Assembly: GCA_902806065.1 (NCBI GenBank) | Contig: CADCVE010000001.1 | Span: 248,001 to 312,000, forward strand | DNA length: 64,000 nt | Source of the DNA: an uncultured Rubrobacteraceae bacterium | Lineage (GTDB): Bacteria; Actinomycetota; Rubrobacteria; Rubrobacterales; Rubrobacteraceae | Reading direction: 5' to 3' | Shown: piece by piece, positions 44,593 through 55,071 of the stretch | How the letters are laid out: every line of letters starts with the position of its first letter | Numbering within the stretch: position 1 is the first letter of the stretch | Translations under genes and position numbers: made by a program | Notes under the pieces: model-generated | Told to the model about the DNA's origin: nothing | The model's input: the letters and a program-made list of their open reading frames with translations, nothing else | The model's database searches: none

Positions 44593-45552
44593 ATGGCAAT
44601 AAGACCGGTGGATATACGGCGCAAGGAGTTCAAGAGCGGCTTTCGCGGCTACGACGCGAACCAGGTGGATGATTTCCTGGACGAGGTCGCCGACGAGTTC
44701 GAGCGCACCTTCGCCGAGAACCAGCGCTTGTCAGAGGAGATAACGTCGCTCCAGGAGCGCACGCAGCAGTTCGAGGACCTGGAGACTTCTATTAGGGAGG
44801 CTCTGGTACACGCCCAGCAGGTTGCCCGCGACCTTCGGCAGAACGCCGGCAAGGAGGCCGAGCTGATCGTACGCGAGGCCAATGAGCAGGCGCACCGCAT
44901 CCTCGCCGAATCCTCGGGCCGGCTAGAGCGGATCCAGGAATCCTACGAGGTCTTGCACAAGGCCAAGCAGGACTTCGCCAGCGATTTTAGACATCTCCTC
45001 AAGAGCTACCTCGCCGTTATGGATAACGCTGACGTCGCCTCGGCCAGGGAGATAGAAGCCTCACTACGCGAACGCCTCGACCTTGAATCAGTCGGCGCCG
45101 CGCGTGAAGCCGCCGAGACTCGCAGGCAAGAGGGCCGCGACGATACCGCCGCGCACGAGCAGCCGTTGCGCGATACGGATGAAACTCGTGGTACGGAGGA
45201 GACCCGCAGAACAGGGGACGTTGAGAGTACCCAGCAGCTACAGGTCACTTCCTCACCGAGTGGCGAGGGAACGAGCGCAGTCGGGGACCGCGGGGGGGCG
45301 GAACCTGAGGTCGAGGAACCGGAGGTCGAGCCTTCGAGCACCCGCCAGGACCCGGCCTTCCGGCGAAGCGGCTCGGCAGAGGCGGACACCATGTCGCAGC
45401 GGCCCGATCGGGAGTTCGAGCGGGCGGAGCAGTCTGCGCCGGCTGAAGAGAACCGTGCCGCCGACGAGTTCTTCGGTCAAGAGGGGCAAGGTGATGAGAA
45501 CGAGGAGCGTAAGATCTTCCGGGCCAGCCGCTTCCTGCGCCGCCGCAACTAA
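44593..45552 (+). CDS. divIVA: DivIVA-family polar/septal protein
   Basis: A 319-residue DivIVA. The lipid-binding N-terminus is RPVDIRRKEFKSGFRGYDAN then VDDFLDEVADEFE, followed by coiled coil to ~residue 155. The last ~160 residues are a charged, repetitive, disordered tail (ETRGTEETRRT, EVEEPEVEPSS). It marks negative membrane curvature at poles and septa; in actinobacteria it directs polar growth. The long tail is unusual in sequence but the N-terminus is unambiguous. Confidence 0.94.
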   Translation: MAIRPVDIRRKEFKSGFRGYDANQVDDFLDEVADEFERTFAENQRLSEEITSLQERTQQFEDLETSIREALVHAQQVARDLRQNAGKEAELIVREANEQAHRILAESSGRLERIQESYEVLHKAKQDFASDFRHLLKSYLAVMDNADVASAREIEASLRERLDLESVGAAREAAETRRQEGRDDTAAHEQPLRDTDETRGTEETRRTGDVESTQQLQVTSSPSGEGTSAVGDRGGAEPEVEEPEVEPSSTRQDPAFRRSGSAEADTMSQRPDREFERAEQSAPAEENRAADEFFGQEGQGDENEERKIFRASRFLRRRN

Positions 45553-45556
45553 CACA

Positions 45557-45901
45557 ATGGCCAAAGCTGAGGCTAGAGTCGAAGCCAAGGCCGAGGAGAG
45601 TTTCGTCAGTTTCGCGAACAACGGAGTCTACGTAAACCTCCGGGTCTCTCCCGGGGCGAAGAGCACAGAGGTCAAGGGACTACACGGGGGACGCGCCGTC
45701 AAGCTCTCCGTCGCGGCTCCACCGGTCGAGGGGAAAGCTAACGTGGAAGTGCAGCGTTATTTAGCGCGGCTCTTTGGAGTCTCCCGCTCAGAGGTTGCAG
45801 TGGTAAAGGGTGCATCGAGCCGGGACAAGCGCGTCTTTGTACGTGGAGCGGAACCGGCCGCCGTCCGGAAAGGCCTGGGCGATCTCGCCAGCTTCAGCTA
45901 G
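45557..45901 (+). CDS. DUF167 (YggU) family protein
   Basis: A 114-residue protein with the DUF167 fold: VYVNLRVSPGAKSTEVKGLH, LSVAAPPVEGKANVEVQRYL and VAVVKGASSRDKRVFV. An alanine/glutamate-rich N-terminus precedes it. ATG 45557 starts 4 bp after divIVA. The function is unknown. The end overlaps the rluD N-terminus in another frame. Confidence 0.88.
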   Translation: MAKAEARVEAKAEESFVSFANNGVYVNLRVSPGAKSTEVKGLHGGRAVKLSVAAPPVEGKANVEVQRYLARLFGVSRSEVAVVKGASSRDKRVFVRGAEPAAVRKGLGDLASFS

Positions 45902-46814
45902 CCGGGGGGACGAACACGCTCCGGATAGCGTCCAGAGATTCGAGGTCGCCCCCGAAGAGATTGGAGAGCGCCTGGACCGGCTCATTGCATCGTGGTTGGA
46001 GATCAGCCGTAGCGCGGCGCGGCGGATGATCGAGGAATCCTTCGTGCGAGTCGGGGGCACCGAGGCCACTCCGTCTCACAAGGCGCGAGGTGGAGAACAG
46101 GTCGAGGTCCGGCTCGTCGAAGAGAGGCTGAGACCTGAGGATATTCACGTTCCCGTGGTCTACGAGGACGAATATCTTCTGGTGGTAGACAAGCCCGCCG
46201 GACTCGTGGTGCATCCCGGCGCGGGGAACCGTTCGGGGACGCTGGTGAATGCGCTCCTGGACAGGGGTATCTCTGGTGGTGAGGACCCGGAGCGGCCGGG
46301 TGTCGTTCATCGTCTGGACCGCGATACGTCGGGGCTCATGGTGCTGGTAAAGGGCGAGGAGGCCTACTCGGGGCTCGTGTCGGATCTCGCGGCCCGGCGT
46401 GTGAAACGTGTCTACCGGGCGCTCGTTGTCGGGGAGGGGCTTCCAGCGGCCGGGATGGTCGACTCTCCGGTGGGGCGAGACCCTGAAAACCCGACCCTCA
46501 TGGCCGCGGGTATCGGGAGGCCGGCGGTTACGCACTTCGAGGTCGTGGATGAGGGTGTGGGGCACGCGATGCTGCGAGTCCGTCTAGAGACGGGGAGGAC
46601 GCACCAGATCCGGGTACACCTCTCGGCCATAGGGCACCCCGTCTACGCCGACCCACTCTACGGTGAGGCCGTCCCCGGCCAGCGTCTGTGGCTCCACGCC
46701 GAGCGCTTGGCCTTTGTTCATCCGGTGACCGGAGAGCATCTGGAGTTCGAGACTCCGATACCCGAAGACCTGCGCGAGGCGGCCCGGGCTCTGGATGTAC
46801 GCTTCCTCGCTTGA
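45843..46814 (+). CDS. rluD: RluD-type 23S rRNA pseudouridine synthase
   Basis: A pseudouridine synthase with an N-terminal S4 domain (ERLDRLIASWLEISRSAARR) and catalytic domain with VVHRLDRDTSGLMVL (catalytic Asp), VDKPAGLVVHPGAGN and RLETGRTHQIRVHLS. RluD acts on helix 69; a closely related RluC-like target cannot be excluded. The start is unclear: the conserved part begins at ~45940 with no start codon near it, so GTG 45843 (or TTG 45837), inside the DUF167 gene, is taken. About 323 residues. Confidence 0.92.
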   Translation: MERNRPPSGKAWAISPASASRGDEHAPDSVQRFEVAPEEIGERLDRLIASWLEISRSAARRMIEESFVRVGGTEATPSHKARGGEQVEVRLVEERLRPEDIHVPVVYEDEYLLVVDKPAGLVVHPGAGNRSGTLVNALLDRGISGGEDPERPGVVHRLDRDTSGLMVLVKGEEAYSGLVSDLAARRVKRVYRALVVGEGLPAAGMVDSPVGRDPENPTLMAAGIGRPAVTHFEVVDEGVGHAMLRVRLETGRTHQIRVHLSAIGHPVYADPLYGEAVPGQRLWLHAERLAFVHPVTGEHLEFETPIPEDLREAARALDVRFLA

Positions 46815-46839
46815 CGGGACCCTCATGCTCTGTTAGCTT
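46811..46839 (+). promoter_or_regulatory. candidate pyr operon promoter
   Basis: TTGACG (overlapping the rluD stop) and TAGCTT separated by 17 bases. The implied transcript starts about 15-20 bases before the PyrR hairpin. The -10 is weak. Confidence 0.4.
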
Positions 46840-46863
46840 TTCTTAGATTAGCACCCTTTAACG

Positions 46864-46887
46864 GCGCTCAGTGAGGCGCGAAGGAGG
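46864..46887 (+). promoter_or_regulatory. PyrR-binding hairpin next to the pyrR Shine-Dalgarno
   Basis: GCGCT and GGCGC form a 5-bp stem around the hexaloop CAGTGA, which fits the CNGNGA loop known for PyrR binding. The AAGGAGG ribosome site starts 2 bases after the stem. PyrR-UMP binding should hide it and repress translation. Also argues that the GTG at 46871, inside the hairpin, is not the start. Confidence 0.75.
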
Positions 46888-46897
46888 CAGTACAGGC

Positions 46898-47506
46898 TTG
46901 AAACTATTGAGCGCCGACGCCCGTCGGCACGGTCACACTGAGGGTCGAGTCCTCTCCGAACTTCTTTCTAGAGATGGTATCGACCGCTCCTTGAGACGTA
47001 TCTCGCATGAGATCCTTGAGCGCAACGCGCATTCGCTGAACGACCTCGCTCTCGTAGGCGTCCTGACCCGCGGAGTACCACTAGCGGAGAGGATCGCACG
47101 CAACATCGAGCACTTCGAGGGTCTGGAGGTTCCAGTGGGAGCCCTGGACATCACCCTGCACCGGGACGACCGCCAGGCGCAGAACGCAGAGCGCGACGCG
47201 GAGCGGGGCATGGAGCCCGAGGTGCGCTCGGGTAGCGTACCTTTCGATGTCGCCGGGAAGACGATCGTACTCGTAGACGACGTTTTGTATACCGGGCGTA
47301 CGGCGCGGGCGGCGATGGATGCTCTTCTGGAACTCGGCCGTCCGGCGGCGATACGCCTGGCCATACTCGTCGATCGGGGGCACAGAGAGTTGCCTATCCG
47401 GGCCGACCACGTAGGGAAGAATGTCCCGACCAGCCGTGAGGAGACAGTGCGGGTAAGGCTCGCCGAGACTGATGGGGAAGACGGGGTGATCCGGGTTGCT
47501 AAGTAG
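46898..47506 (+). CDS. pyrR: pyrimidine operon regulator PyrR / uracil phosphoribosyltransferase
   Basis: A 202-residue PyrR. The phosphoribosyltransferase fold shows [27 protein letters not shown] and the PRPP loop [21 protein letters not shown], with [21 protein letters not shown]. It binds pyr mRNA when UMP is high. TTG 46898 lies 10 bases after GGAGG; the ORF-track GTG sits within the leader hairpin. The stop overlaps pyrB. Confidence 0.95.
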   Translation: MKLLSADARRHGHTEGRVLSELLSRDGIDRSLRRISHEILERNAHSLNDLALVGVLTRGVPLAERIARNIEHFEGLEVPVGALDITLHRDDRQAQNAERDAERGMEPEVRSGSVPFDVAGKTIVLVDDVLYTGRTARAAMDALLELGRPAAIRLAILVDRGHRELPIRADHVGKNVPTSREETVRVRLAETDGEDGVIRVAK

Positions 47507-48419
47507 AAATTTTCTGACACTGGAGGGCGTAAGCAGGGAAGAGCTGAGAGACATTCTAGACCTGGCGCGGGTACATGCCGCGGGTCACGGTGGGCTCTCT
47601 CTGGTTGGAAGGACCGTGTGTCTGGCCTTCTTTGAGGCCTCGACGCGCACCGCGGTCTCCTTCGAACTCGCCGCCCGGCGCGCCGGGGCGGATGTCATCT
47701 CCATCTCGGAGAAAGGGTCGGCGGTGCAGAAGGGCGAGTCCCTTATCGATACTGTGGTCACCCTCGATGCTTTGGGGGCGGATGCGATCGTGGTCCGTCA
47801 CCCTTCCGTGGGTGCCGCGCGGTTGGCGGCTCGCTACACGGACGCCGCCGTAGTCAACGCGGGCGACGGGTGCGGCCAGCATCCGACCCAGGCCTTGCTG
47901 GATCTTCACGCGCTCTCGAACGCCGTGGGGAGCTTCGACGAACTCTGCGGACGAAAGGTCGCCGTCGTTGGCGATGTCTTGCACAGCCGGGTGGCGCGCA
48001 GCGTCATCCCCGCCTTCCAGGCAGCGGGTATGGAGGTGGCTCTGGTCGCTCCCGAAACCCTCTTGCCCTCTGAGAATGGGGCTTGGGAACTCCCGATCCT
48101 GCCCTCCGTGGACGACGCGATCGACTGGGGCGCCGACGTTCTGTACGCGCTCCGCCTTCAGAACGAGCGGATGACTAGCGAGTCTCCGCGCATCCCCTCG
48201 GTTGCCGAGTACGCCCGCTACTACGGTGTCGCGCGGCGGCATCTGCGGGACGATGTCCTCGTCATGCATCCGGGACCAGTCAACCGGGGTGTGGAGATCT
48301 CCGGTGATGTCGTGCTCTCGGACTCTTCTCTGATCCCCGCCCAAGTCGCCGCCGGAGTCGCTGTTCGCTCCGCGGTCCTCGCCTACGCCACCGGCGTCGC
48401 CCAAAAGGCCGTCGCGTGA
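47496..48419 (+). CDS. pyrB: aspartate carbamoyltransferase, catalytic chain
   Basis: A 307-residue PyrB: carbamoyl phosphate plus aspartate to carbamoyl aspartate. [18 protein letters not shown] is the carbamoyl phosphate site, then [28 protein letters not shown] and [15 protein letters not shown] 47496 overlaps pyrR by 11 bp. No regulatory chain (pyrI) is present. Overlaps pyrC by 4 bases (GTGA). Confidence 0.96.
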   Translation: MLSRNFLTLEGVSREELRDILDLARVHAAGHGGLSLVGRTVCLAFFEASTRTAVSFELAARRAGADVISISEKGSAVQKGESLIDTVVTLDALGADAIVVRHPSVGAARLAARYTDAAVVNAGDGCGQHPTQALLDLHALSNAVGSFDELCGRKVAVVGDVLHSRVARSVIPAFQAAGMEVALVAPETLLPSENGAWELPILPSVDDAIDWGADVLYALRLQNERMTSESPRIPSVAEYARYYGVARRHLRDDVLVMHPGPVNRGVEISGDVVLSDSSLIPAQVAAGVAVRSAVLAYATGVAQKAVA

Positions 48420-49744
48420 CGGAGGCCCGAATGGGTGCTCAAGACCTCATAATCCGCGGCGCTCATGTCCTGGATCCCGGTTCCAACCTCGACGGCATAA
48501 CGGACGTGCGCCTCTCAGCAGGACGTATCACCGAGGTCGGCGAGGGCCTGCGCGGCGTGCGAGCCCTCGACGCCAGCGGCCTGCACCTGTTCCCAGGCTT
48601 TGTGGACGTTCATGCTCACTGGCGTACGCCGGGTCGGGAAGACGAAGAGACCATAGAGACGGGCTCCGCCGCTGCGGCGGCTGGTGGCTTCACGAGCGTG
48701 GTAATGATGCCGAATACGGACCCGGTGATAGACAAACCTGTGGTCGTCTCGGGTCTCGTCCGGCGCATAGAGAGGGAGTCGAGGGTGCGAGCCTACGTCT
48801 CGGCTGCCTTGCACGAAGGTCTAGAGGGTAAACGGCTCACAGAGATGCGCCTGCTCAAAGAGGCCGGGGCGTTTTGCGTCTCCGACGACGGGCTCGGGAC
48901 GCAGTCCGCCGGGGTATTAAGGAACGGGATGCTCTACGCCAAATCTGCTGGGCTGCCGGTGATTCTGCACTGTGAGGACCATACCCTGGCGACCGGCGTC
49001 GTCCACGATGGGGTAGCGGCGGCACTCGCTGGGTTGCCGGGTTCTCCGGGGAGCGCCGAAGACGTAGCAACGGCGATGGCACTCGTGCTCGCAGCAGAGA
49101 CTAGCGCGAAGGTCCACGTAACTCACGTCTCGACCGCTCTCTCAGCCGCGCTCGTCGGTTTCTTCAAGGTGCGGGGAGACATCACCGCTGATACCACGCC
49201 GCACCATTTGACGCTGACCGAGGAGTTGGTCAGCACGCTTGAAGGCCTTTATAGGGTAAACCCGCCGTTGCGACCGGATGAAGACCGGATCGGTGTTGGA
49301 GATGCGCTTGCGAGTGGTATCCTAGATTTCGTGGCTACGGACCACGCGCCGCACGCCGCGTCGGAGAAAGAGCTACCGTTAGAGGAGGCCGCACCAGGTT
49401 TCTTGGGCCATGAGACTGCTTTTTCGGCACTCTACACAGACCTCGTACAGAGCGGGAAGCTCTCGCTCTCGCGGCTTATCGAGACGATGGCGTCGGCTCC
49501 GGGCCGCTGGGTCAGAGAAGCCAGCGGCGCCAGCGGCGCTTGCGGGATCTGCCCGGGAGCGCCCGCCGACCTGGCGCTCGTAGACCTCTCTGGAGAGTGG
49601 ACGGTTCGGGCGGACGCACTTGTCAGCCGTTCCTCGAATAGCCCGTACCTCGGGCGCAGGCTCAAGGGCCGGGTCGTTGGCACGGTGGTCGGTGGCGAGA
49701 TGGTGTACGATGGAATAGGAGCGAAGTTTGGAGCAAGGGCGTAA
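48416..49744 (+). CDS. pyrC: dihydroorotase (class I type)
   Basis: A 442-residue amidohydrolase closing carbamoyl aspartate to dihydroorotate. The metal site is [17 protein letters not shown] (HxH), with [28 protein letters not shown] and [11 protein letters not shown] providing the remaining ligands and Asp. GTG 48416 overlaps the pyrB stop. It overlaps carA by 17 bp. Confidence 0.95.
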   Translation: MTEARMGAQDLIIRGAHVLDPGSNLDGITDVRLSAGRITEVGEGLRGVRALDASGLHLFPGFVDVHAHWRTPGREDEETIETGSAAAAAGGFTSVVMMPNTDPVIDKPVVVSGLVRRIERESRVRAYVSAALHEGLEGKRLTEMRLLKEAGAFCVSDDGLGTQSAGVLRNGMLYAKSAGLPVILHCEDHTLATGVVHDGVAAALAGLPGSPGSAEDVATAMALVLAAETSAKVHVTHVSTALSAALVGFFKVRGDITADTTPHHLTLTEELVSTLEGLYRVNPPLRPDEDRIGVGDALASGILDFVATDHAPHAASEKELPLEEAAPGFLGHETAFSALYTDLVQSGKLSLSRLIETMASAPGRWVREASGASGACGICPGAPADLALVDLSGEWTVRADALVSRSSNSPYLGRRLKGRVVGTVVGGEMVYDGIGAKFGARA

Positions 49745-50858
49745 CTTGGGCCTCGCGGGGCGGAGCCGGGCGTTAGTGGTGCTGGAGGACGGAACCTCGT
49801 TCTCAGGTTGGACCTTCGTGGGCGAGGGTGAGGTCTCGGGAGAGGTCGTGTTCACGACTAGCATGGTCGGCTACCAGGAGACCCTCACGGACCCCTCGTA
49901 CCGGGGTCAGATCTTGTTGTTTACTTACCCTCTTATCGGAAACTACGGTGTTATTCCCGGTGATGAGGAGTCCACGAAGATACAGGCCGCCGCCGTCCTC
50001 GTCCGCGAGTACACTACGTACCACAGTAACTGGGCGAGTGAGAAATCCCTCTCCGACCTCCTCGAAGAGAACGGCACATTGGGCGTCGAAGGTATAGACA
50101 CGCGGGCACTAACCCGTCACTTGAGGGACAAAGGCGCGATGCGCGGGATCATCTCTACCGTCGAGCACAACGTCAATGTTCTGCAAGAGAGAGCCAATGC
50201 TCATCCGAAGATGGTTGGCCTCGACCTTGCCTCCTCTACGACCGAGCTCTCCGAGCCGACCTTGCTCCCGGCGTTTGGTGAGGAGCGTTGCCGCATCGTC
50301 GCGCTCGATTATGGCGTAAAGGGTTCGATCTATAAGGAGTTGCGGAGTCGCGGTGCTTCGGTATTGGCGGTGCCGGGTTCAACACCCGCCGCCGAGGTCC
50401 TGGCCGAGGAGCCAGACGGAGTGTTCCTCTCCAACGGTCCCGGAGACCCGGCCGCCCTGGAAGACGCGGTCGCAAACCTGCGCGGCTTGTTGGGTGAGAA
50501 GCCGGTCTTTGGGATCTGCCTCGGGCATCAGCTACTCGGTCTGGCTCTGGGCTGCAAGACGTACAAGATGCCCTTTGGCCACCATGGTGCCAACCACCCT
50601 GTTCGTAACCTCAGGACGGGCCACATCGAGATCACCAGCCAGAACCATGGCTTCGCCGTGAGCAGAGAAAATCTGCCCGAAGGTGTCGAGCTGACACATC
50701 ACAATCTCTACGACGACACCGTCGAAGGGCTGGCAAGCCCCTCGCTCGGCGCCTGGAGCGTCCAGTACCACCCAGAATCCAGCCCCGGGCCACGTGACTC
50801 CGGTTATCTCTTCGACGAGTTCGTCGAGGACATCTCGGAGAGAAAGGCGCGGGTGTAG
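49728..50858 (+). CDS. carA: carbamoyl phosphate synthase small subunit
   Basis: A 376-residue glutaminase subunit feeding ammonia to CarB. The N-terminal domain ([20 protein letters not shown]) is followed by a class I glutamine amidotransferase: [26 protein letters not shown] with the nucleophilic Cys, and YHPESSPGP with the catalytic His-x-Glu. TTG 49728 starts within pyrC. Three bp to carB. Confidence 0.96.
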   Translation: MEQGRNLGLAGRSRALVVLEDGTSFSGWTFVGEGEVSGEVVFTTSMVGYQETLTDPSYRGQILLFTYPLIGNYGVIPGDEESTKIQAAAVLVREYTTYHSNWASEKSLSDLLEENGTLGVEGIDTRALTRHLRDKGAMRGIISTVEHNVNVLQERANAHPKMVGLDLASSTTELSEPTLLPAFGEERCRIVALDYGVKGSIYKELRSRGASVLAVPGSTPAAEVLAEEPDGVFLSNGPGDPAALEDAVANLRGLLGEKPVFGICLGHQLLGLALGCKTYKMPFGHHGANHPVRNLRTGHIEITSQNHGFAVSRENLPEGVELTHHNLYDDTVEGLASPSLGAWSVQYHPESSPGPRDSGYLFDEFVEDISERKARV

Positions 50859-50861
50859 GGC

Positions 50862-53800
50862 ATGCCACGCCGGGACGACATACAGAGCATCCTGATCATC
50901 GGCTCTGGGCCTATAGTTATCGGGCAGGCTGCTGAGTTCGACTACTCTGGGACCCAGGCCTGCCGCGCCCTGCGCGACGAGGGCTACCGCGTCATCCTCG
51001 TCAACTCCAACCCCGCCACTATAATGACCGACCCGGATCTCGCCGACGCCACCTACGTCGAGCCGTTGACGGTCGAGACGGTCGCCGAGATTCTGCGCCG
51101 CGAACGTCCCGACGCTCTACTACCAACTCTTGGCGGCCAGACCGCCCTTAACCTGGCTATAGAACTGCACGAGAGAGGTACGCTCGACGAATACAACGTT
51201 GAACTCCTCGGCGCCTCCGTCTCTTCTATCCACAAGGCCGAAGACAGACAGCTTTTCCGTGAAGCGATGGACCGCATCGGGCTCAGAGTCCCCGAGAGCC
51301 GCGTCGTCAACCGGGTCGAGCAAGCATTGGAACTGGCACGGGAGATCGGCTTCCCGCTGATTATCCGCCCGAGCTTCACCCTGGGCGGTAAGGGCGGCGC
51401 GACGGCCTACGACCCCGAAGACCTCCGCCGTGCCGTAACCGATGGCCTCGCCGCCAGCCCTGTTCACAGCGTCCTCGTCGAGCGTAGTGTTAGCGGCTGG
51501 AAAGAGTTCGAGCTCGAAGTAATGCGCGACCTCGACGACAACGTCGTCGTTATTTGCTCTATAGAGAACCTCGATCCCATGGGCGTCCATACCGGCGACT
51601 CCATAACCGTCGCCCCCGCCCAAACCCTCTCTGACCGCCAATACCAGACCCTCCGTAACGCCTCTTTACGCATAATACGAGAGATTGGAGTACAAACGGG
51701 GGGCTCGAACATACAGTTCGCCGTAGATCCGCAGGGGGAGGATTTCTACGTGATCGAGATGAACCCGCGTGTCTCCCGGAGTAGTGCGCTGGCGAGTAAG
51801 GCGACCGGGTTCCCTATAGCCAAGTTCGCGGCGAAGCTCGCGGTCGGCTACTCGCTCGATGAAATTCCAAACGATATAACCCGCGCGACCCCGGCCTCCT
51901 TCGAGCCGGCCGTTGACTACGTGGTAACCAAAGTGCCGCGCTTCGCCTTCGAGAAGTTCCCGGCCTCCACGCCCCGCCTAAACACCAGGATGCATTCCGT
52001 GGGCGAGGTCATGGCTATAGGTAGGACGTTTACGGAGAGTTTGTTGAAGGCTTTAGCTTCTCTGGAGGTCGAGCCTCAGGACATAACCGCGGTCCTCGAC
52101 GAGCCAAATCCTTATCGTATCTTCGCCATTTTCGATGCTTTGAGGGCGGGAGCGGATATAGCGGAGGTCGTGTCTCGGACGCAGATCGATCCGTTCTTTA
52201 TAGCCTCGATCGCCAGGATCGTAGCCGCCGAAGGTGTTATCTCCGAGACTTTGAGCGCGGAGAAGTTGTGGGATCTCAAGAGGATTGGGCTCCCAGACGA
52301 GTCCCTGGCGGTCGCCACCGGTACTTCGACGGAGGTGATGCGCGGCGTTCGCGGCGCACTTGGGATCCACCCGACCTACAAGTCGGTTGACACCTGCGCC
52401 GGAGAGTTCCCGGCACGAACGCCATACTACTACTCGACCTACGAGACCGAAGACGAGGTCGAGCGCGGCGAGAACCCCTCCGTGGTGGTGCTAGGGAGCG
52501 GCCCGAACCGTATTGGTCAGGGCATCGAGTTCGACTACGCGTGCGTCCATGCCAGCTACGCTATCAAAGAGGCTGGCTACGACGCTGTTATGGTCAACTC
52601 GAACCCGGAGACCGTCTCTACCGACTACGATACCTCCACGAGGCTCTACTTCGAGCCTCTGACCGCGGAGTACGTCCTGGAGGTTATCCGCCGGGAGAAG
52701 CCGGAGGGTGTGATCCTCCAGTTCGGAGGCCAAAGCCCCCTGAAGCTAGCCGGAGAGCTCAAGAAGAACGGGGTAAGGATCCTCGGTACCACCCCTGATG
52801 CTATAGACCTCGCCGAAGACCGCTCGCGTTTCGGGCATCTCCTTACCGAGCTGGGGATTCCCCATCCTCGCTTCGGTGCCGCCAGGAGCGCCCAGGAAGC
52901 CCGGGAGATAGCGCGAGAGCTGGGTTATCCGGTGGTCGTACGCCCTTCTTACGTGCTGGGTGGTCGTCGTATGGAGATCGTGTACGACGACGAAGACCTG
53001 GACCTGTATCTGAAGTCGAGTGTGGCGGCTGACCCCGAGCACCCGATCCTCGTGGACAAGTTCATGGAGGATTATGTTGAGGTCGACGTTGATGCGGTAT
53101 CGGATGGGGAGGACGTATACGTCGGGGGGATCATGGAGCACGTCGAGGAGGCTGGGGTACATTCCGGGGACTCCTCGTGCGTAACGCCTCCAATCACGAT
53201 CCACAAAGCCCTCGTCGAGCGGATCGAGGACTATACAAGGCGCCTGGCTCTGGCGGTTGGGGTCGTGGGGTTGATGAACGTGCAGTTTGTGGTGCGTGGG
53301 GAGGATGTGTCGGTGATCGAGTGTAACCCTCGCGCCTCACGTACCGTACCGTTTATCTCCAAGGCGACCGGGGTGCCGCTGGCGAAGGTGGCGACGCGGG
53401 TGCTGTTGGGGGAGAAGCTGCGGGAGATGGATCTGGAGACGTCCTTGAACGGGCACTTTAGCGTCAAGGCCCCGGTGTTTCCCTTTGACCGGTTTGCGGA
53501 GGCGGACCCGTTGCTTGGTCCGGAGATGCGCTCGACGGGAGAAGCGATGGGAATAGCCCGCTCCTTCGGGGGCGCATTCGACAAGGCGCTTATGGCAGCG
53601 GGGCAGAAGCTGCCGACCTCGGGACGGGTATATATCTCGGTAGCCAACAGAGACAAGCGGGCGGTCATCTTGATCGCACGGGCCTTTGCCGACCTCGGGT
53701 TCGAAGTTGCGGGGAGCGAAGGAACCGCTGAGGTTTTGAGGAACAATGGTCTATCGGTGGCTGTGGTGCCAAAGATCGGGGAGAACGGAGAGGACGTGTT

Positions 53801-54029
53801 GGGCCTCATCGAGCGCGGCGGGGTGGGGCTTATAGTGAACACGCCCTGGGGCAGGGGCGCCAGGACGGATGGATACCTGATCCGGCGCAAAGCCCTCTTG
53901 CATGGTGTTCCCTGCATCACCACACTCGCCGCCGCCGCCGCCGCCGTGCAAGGCATAGAGTCCAAGATACGCGGAGGTGGCGTCGAGAAGGTCAACTCTT
54001 TACAGGGCCTCTTCACAGCGAAGACGTGA
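50862..54029 (+). CDS. carB: carbamoyl phosphate synthase large subunit
   Basis: A 1055-residue synthase with two ATP-grasp halves: one phosphorylates bicarbonate, the other carbamate. [22 protein letters not shown] begins the first; the second begins [21 protein letters not shown]. The C-terminal ~130 residues are the allosteric MGS domain ([20 protein letters not shown]), where UMP often acts. Length is normal. Confidence 0.97.
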   Translation: MPRRDDIQSILIIGSGPIVIGQAAEFDYSGTQACRALRDEGYRVILVNSNPATIMTDPDLADATYVEPLTVETVAEILRRERPDALLPTLGGQTALNLAIELHERGTLDEYNVELLGASVSSIHKAEDRQLFREAMDRIGLRVPESRVVNRVEQALELAREIGFPLIIRPSFTLGGKGGATAYDPEDLRRAVTDGLAASPVHSVLVERSVSGWKEFELEVMRDLDDNVVVICSIENLDPMGVHTGDSITVAPAQTLSDRQYQTLRNASLRIIREIGVQTGGSNIQFAVDPQGEDFYVIEMNPRVSRSSALASKATGFPIAKFAAKLAVGYSLDEIPNDITRATPASFEPAVDYVVTKVPRFAFEKFPASTPRLNTRMHSVGEVMAIGRTFTESLLKALASLEVEPQDITAVLDEPNPYRIFAIFDALRAGADIAEVVSRTQIDPFFIASIARIVAAEGVISETLSAEKLWDLKRIGLPDESLAVATGTSTEVMRGVRGALGIHPTYKSVDTCAGEFPARTPYYYSTYETEDEVERGENPSVVVLGSGPNRIGQGIEFDYACVHASYAIKEAGYDAVMVNSNPETVSTDYDTSTRLYFEPLTAEYVLEVIRREKPEGVILQFGGQSPLKLAGELKKNGVRILGTTPDAIDLAEDRSRFGHLLTELGIPHPRFGAARSAQEAREIARELGYPVVVRPSYVLGGRRMEIVYDDEDLDLYLKSSVAADPEHPILVDKFMEDYVEVDVDAVSDGEDVYVGGIMEHVEEAGVHSGDSSCVTPPITIHKALVERIEDYTRRLALAVGVVGLMNVQFVVRGEDVSVIECNPRASRTVPFISKATGVPLAKVATRVLLGEKLREMDLETSLNGHFSVKAPVFPFDRFAEADPLLGPEMRSTGEAMGIARSFGGAFDKALMAAGQKLPTSGRVYISVANRDKRAVILIARAFADLGFEVAGSEGTAEVLRNNGLSVAVVPKIGENGEDVLGLIERGGVGLIVNTPWGRGARTDGYLIRRKALLHGVPCITTLAAAAAAVQGIESKIRGGGVEKVNSLQGLFTAKT

Positions 54030-54039
54030 CCGCGAGCTC

Positions 54040-54804
54040 GTGAAGCTGCACGAGGTGAAGGTCCTTGGACGGGAGAGGTTCGGGGATCACGCCCTGCTCC
54101 GCTACCGCTGGTCGGGAGTTGCCCACGAGCCCGGACAGTTCGTCATGGTCCGCGCTCTCTCCTCCCCGACTCTAGATCCCTTTCTCTCCAGACCACTCTT
54201 CGTTCATGACTACGATGGCGAAGTCGTGAGCCTACTCTTCGAGGTTCGTGGCCGGGGAACGGCCCGACTCGCCAGGGAGGACGCGGGGCTCTTGGTCAGC
54301 ACTCCGCTAGGCCGCGGCTTCGTCTTCGATGGCAAAGAGCCGGTCGCGCTGGTGGGTGGTGGTGTCTGGGTCTCCCCACTAAAGTTCCTCTCGCGGGCTC
54401 TGAATACGTCCGGCATCGCTCACGATATCTACCTTGAAGTCCCGGCGACCGCCTCCACGGCTTACGCGGACTGGCTCTCCAAGAGCTACCCGCACGCGGT
54501 CTTGATTCCTACCGATGGATCCCTGAACAGTCCGAAGACAGTCTTGAGCCATCTGGGTGACTTCTCCCGCTACGCCGCGATCTGTGCCAGCGGCCCTTCC
54601 GAGATGCTGGCTAGGGTAAAGGAAGTCTCGACCGTACCCGCCCAACTCGCGTTGCGCGAGCGCATGGCGTGCGCGAACGGCTCCTGTTACGGTTGTGCCG
54701 TCCCGCTGTGGAGGGAAGGCGCCCGGATCTATACTCGCGCCTGCATAGAGGGGCCGGTTTTCGGGGCGGAAGAAGTCGTAGACGTGCAAAAGAGTGGCGA
54801 CTGA
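54040..54804 (+). CDS. pyrK: dihydroorotate dehydrogenase electron transfer subunit
   Basis: A 254-residue PyrK: FAD- and [2Fe-2S]-containing partner that passes electrons from class 1B PyrD to NAD+. The ferredoxin-reductase-like FAD domain has PGQFVMVRALSS and SRPLFVHDY; the cluster site is MACANGSCYGCAVPL with a later Cys (TRACIEGPVF). GTG 54040 follows carB; the track's earlier start overlaps carB. Fits pyrD 257 bp downstream. Confidence 0.93.
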   Translation: MKLHEVKVLGRERFGDHALLRYRWSGVAHEPGQFVMVRALSSPTLDPFLSRPLFVHDYDGEVVSLLFEVRGRGTARLAREDAGLLVSTPLGRGFVFDGKEPVALVGGGVWVSPLKFLSRALNTSGIAHDIYLEVPATASTAYADWLSKSYPHAVLIPTDGSLNSPKTVLSHLGDFSRYAAICASGPSEMLARVKEVSTVPAQLALRERMACANGSCYGCAVPLWREGARIYTRACIEGPVFGAEEVVDVQKSGD

Positions 54805-54816
54805 GGGCGGGAGGCT

Positions 54817-55071
54817 ATGATGGACGCTTTCTTGATCGCTCCGGGTCTGTCCCTGATATTAGCTGTCGGTACTCTCTGTACCTTAGTACCGCTCAAGGCT
54901 GATCGCTTCTGCGTCAACACTGTAGGGCCGCAGTACATGGCGGGCATGAGCGAACACTCTTGGGTGCTCCTGTGGCGAATTGCCGGCTTGGTGTGCCTGG
55001 CAGGCTTTGTGATTCTTAGTTCCTATGTCGTTTGGGTGGGCCTATTACGGCCTCTTTACTATGGCTTCTGA
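54817..55071 (+). CDS. small two-helix membrane protein in the pyr operon
   Basis: An 84-residue protein I do not recognise. Two hydrophobic segments are visible: residues ~5-26 (LIAPGLSLILAVGTLCTLVP) and ~50-75 (LWRIAGLVCLAGFVILSSYV). The loop contains FCVNTVGPQYMAG. A GGGAGG ribosome site precedes ATGATG, it starts 12 bp after pyrK, and its end overlaps the pyrD ATG by 11 bp, so it is very probably translated with the operon. It might help place the PyrD-PyrK complex or be an unrelated passenger. Confidence 0.65.
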   Translation: MMDAFLIAPGLSLILAVGTLCTLVPLKADRFCVNTVGPQYMAGMSEHSWVLLWRIAGLVCLAGFVILSSYVVWVGLLRPLYYGF

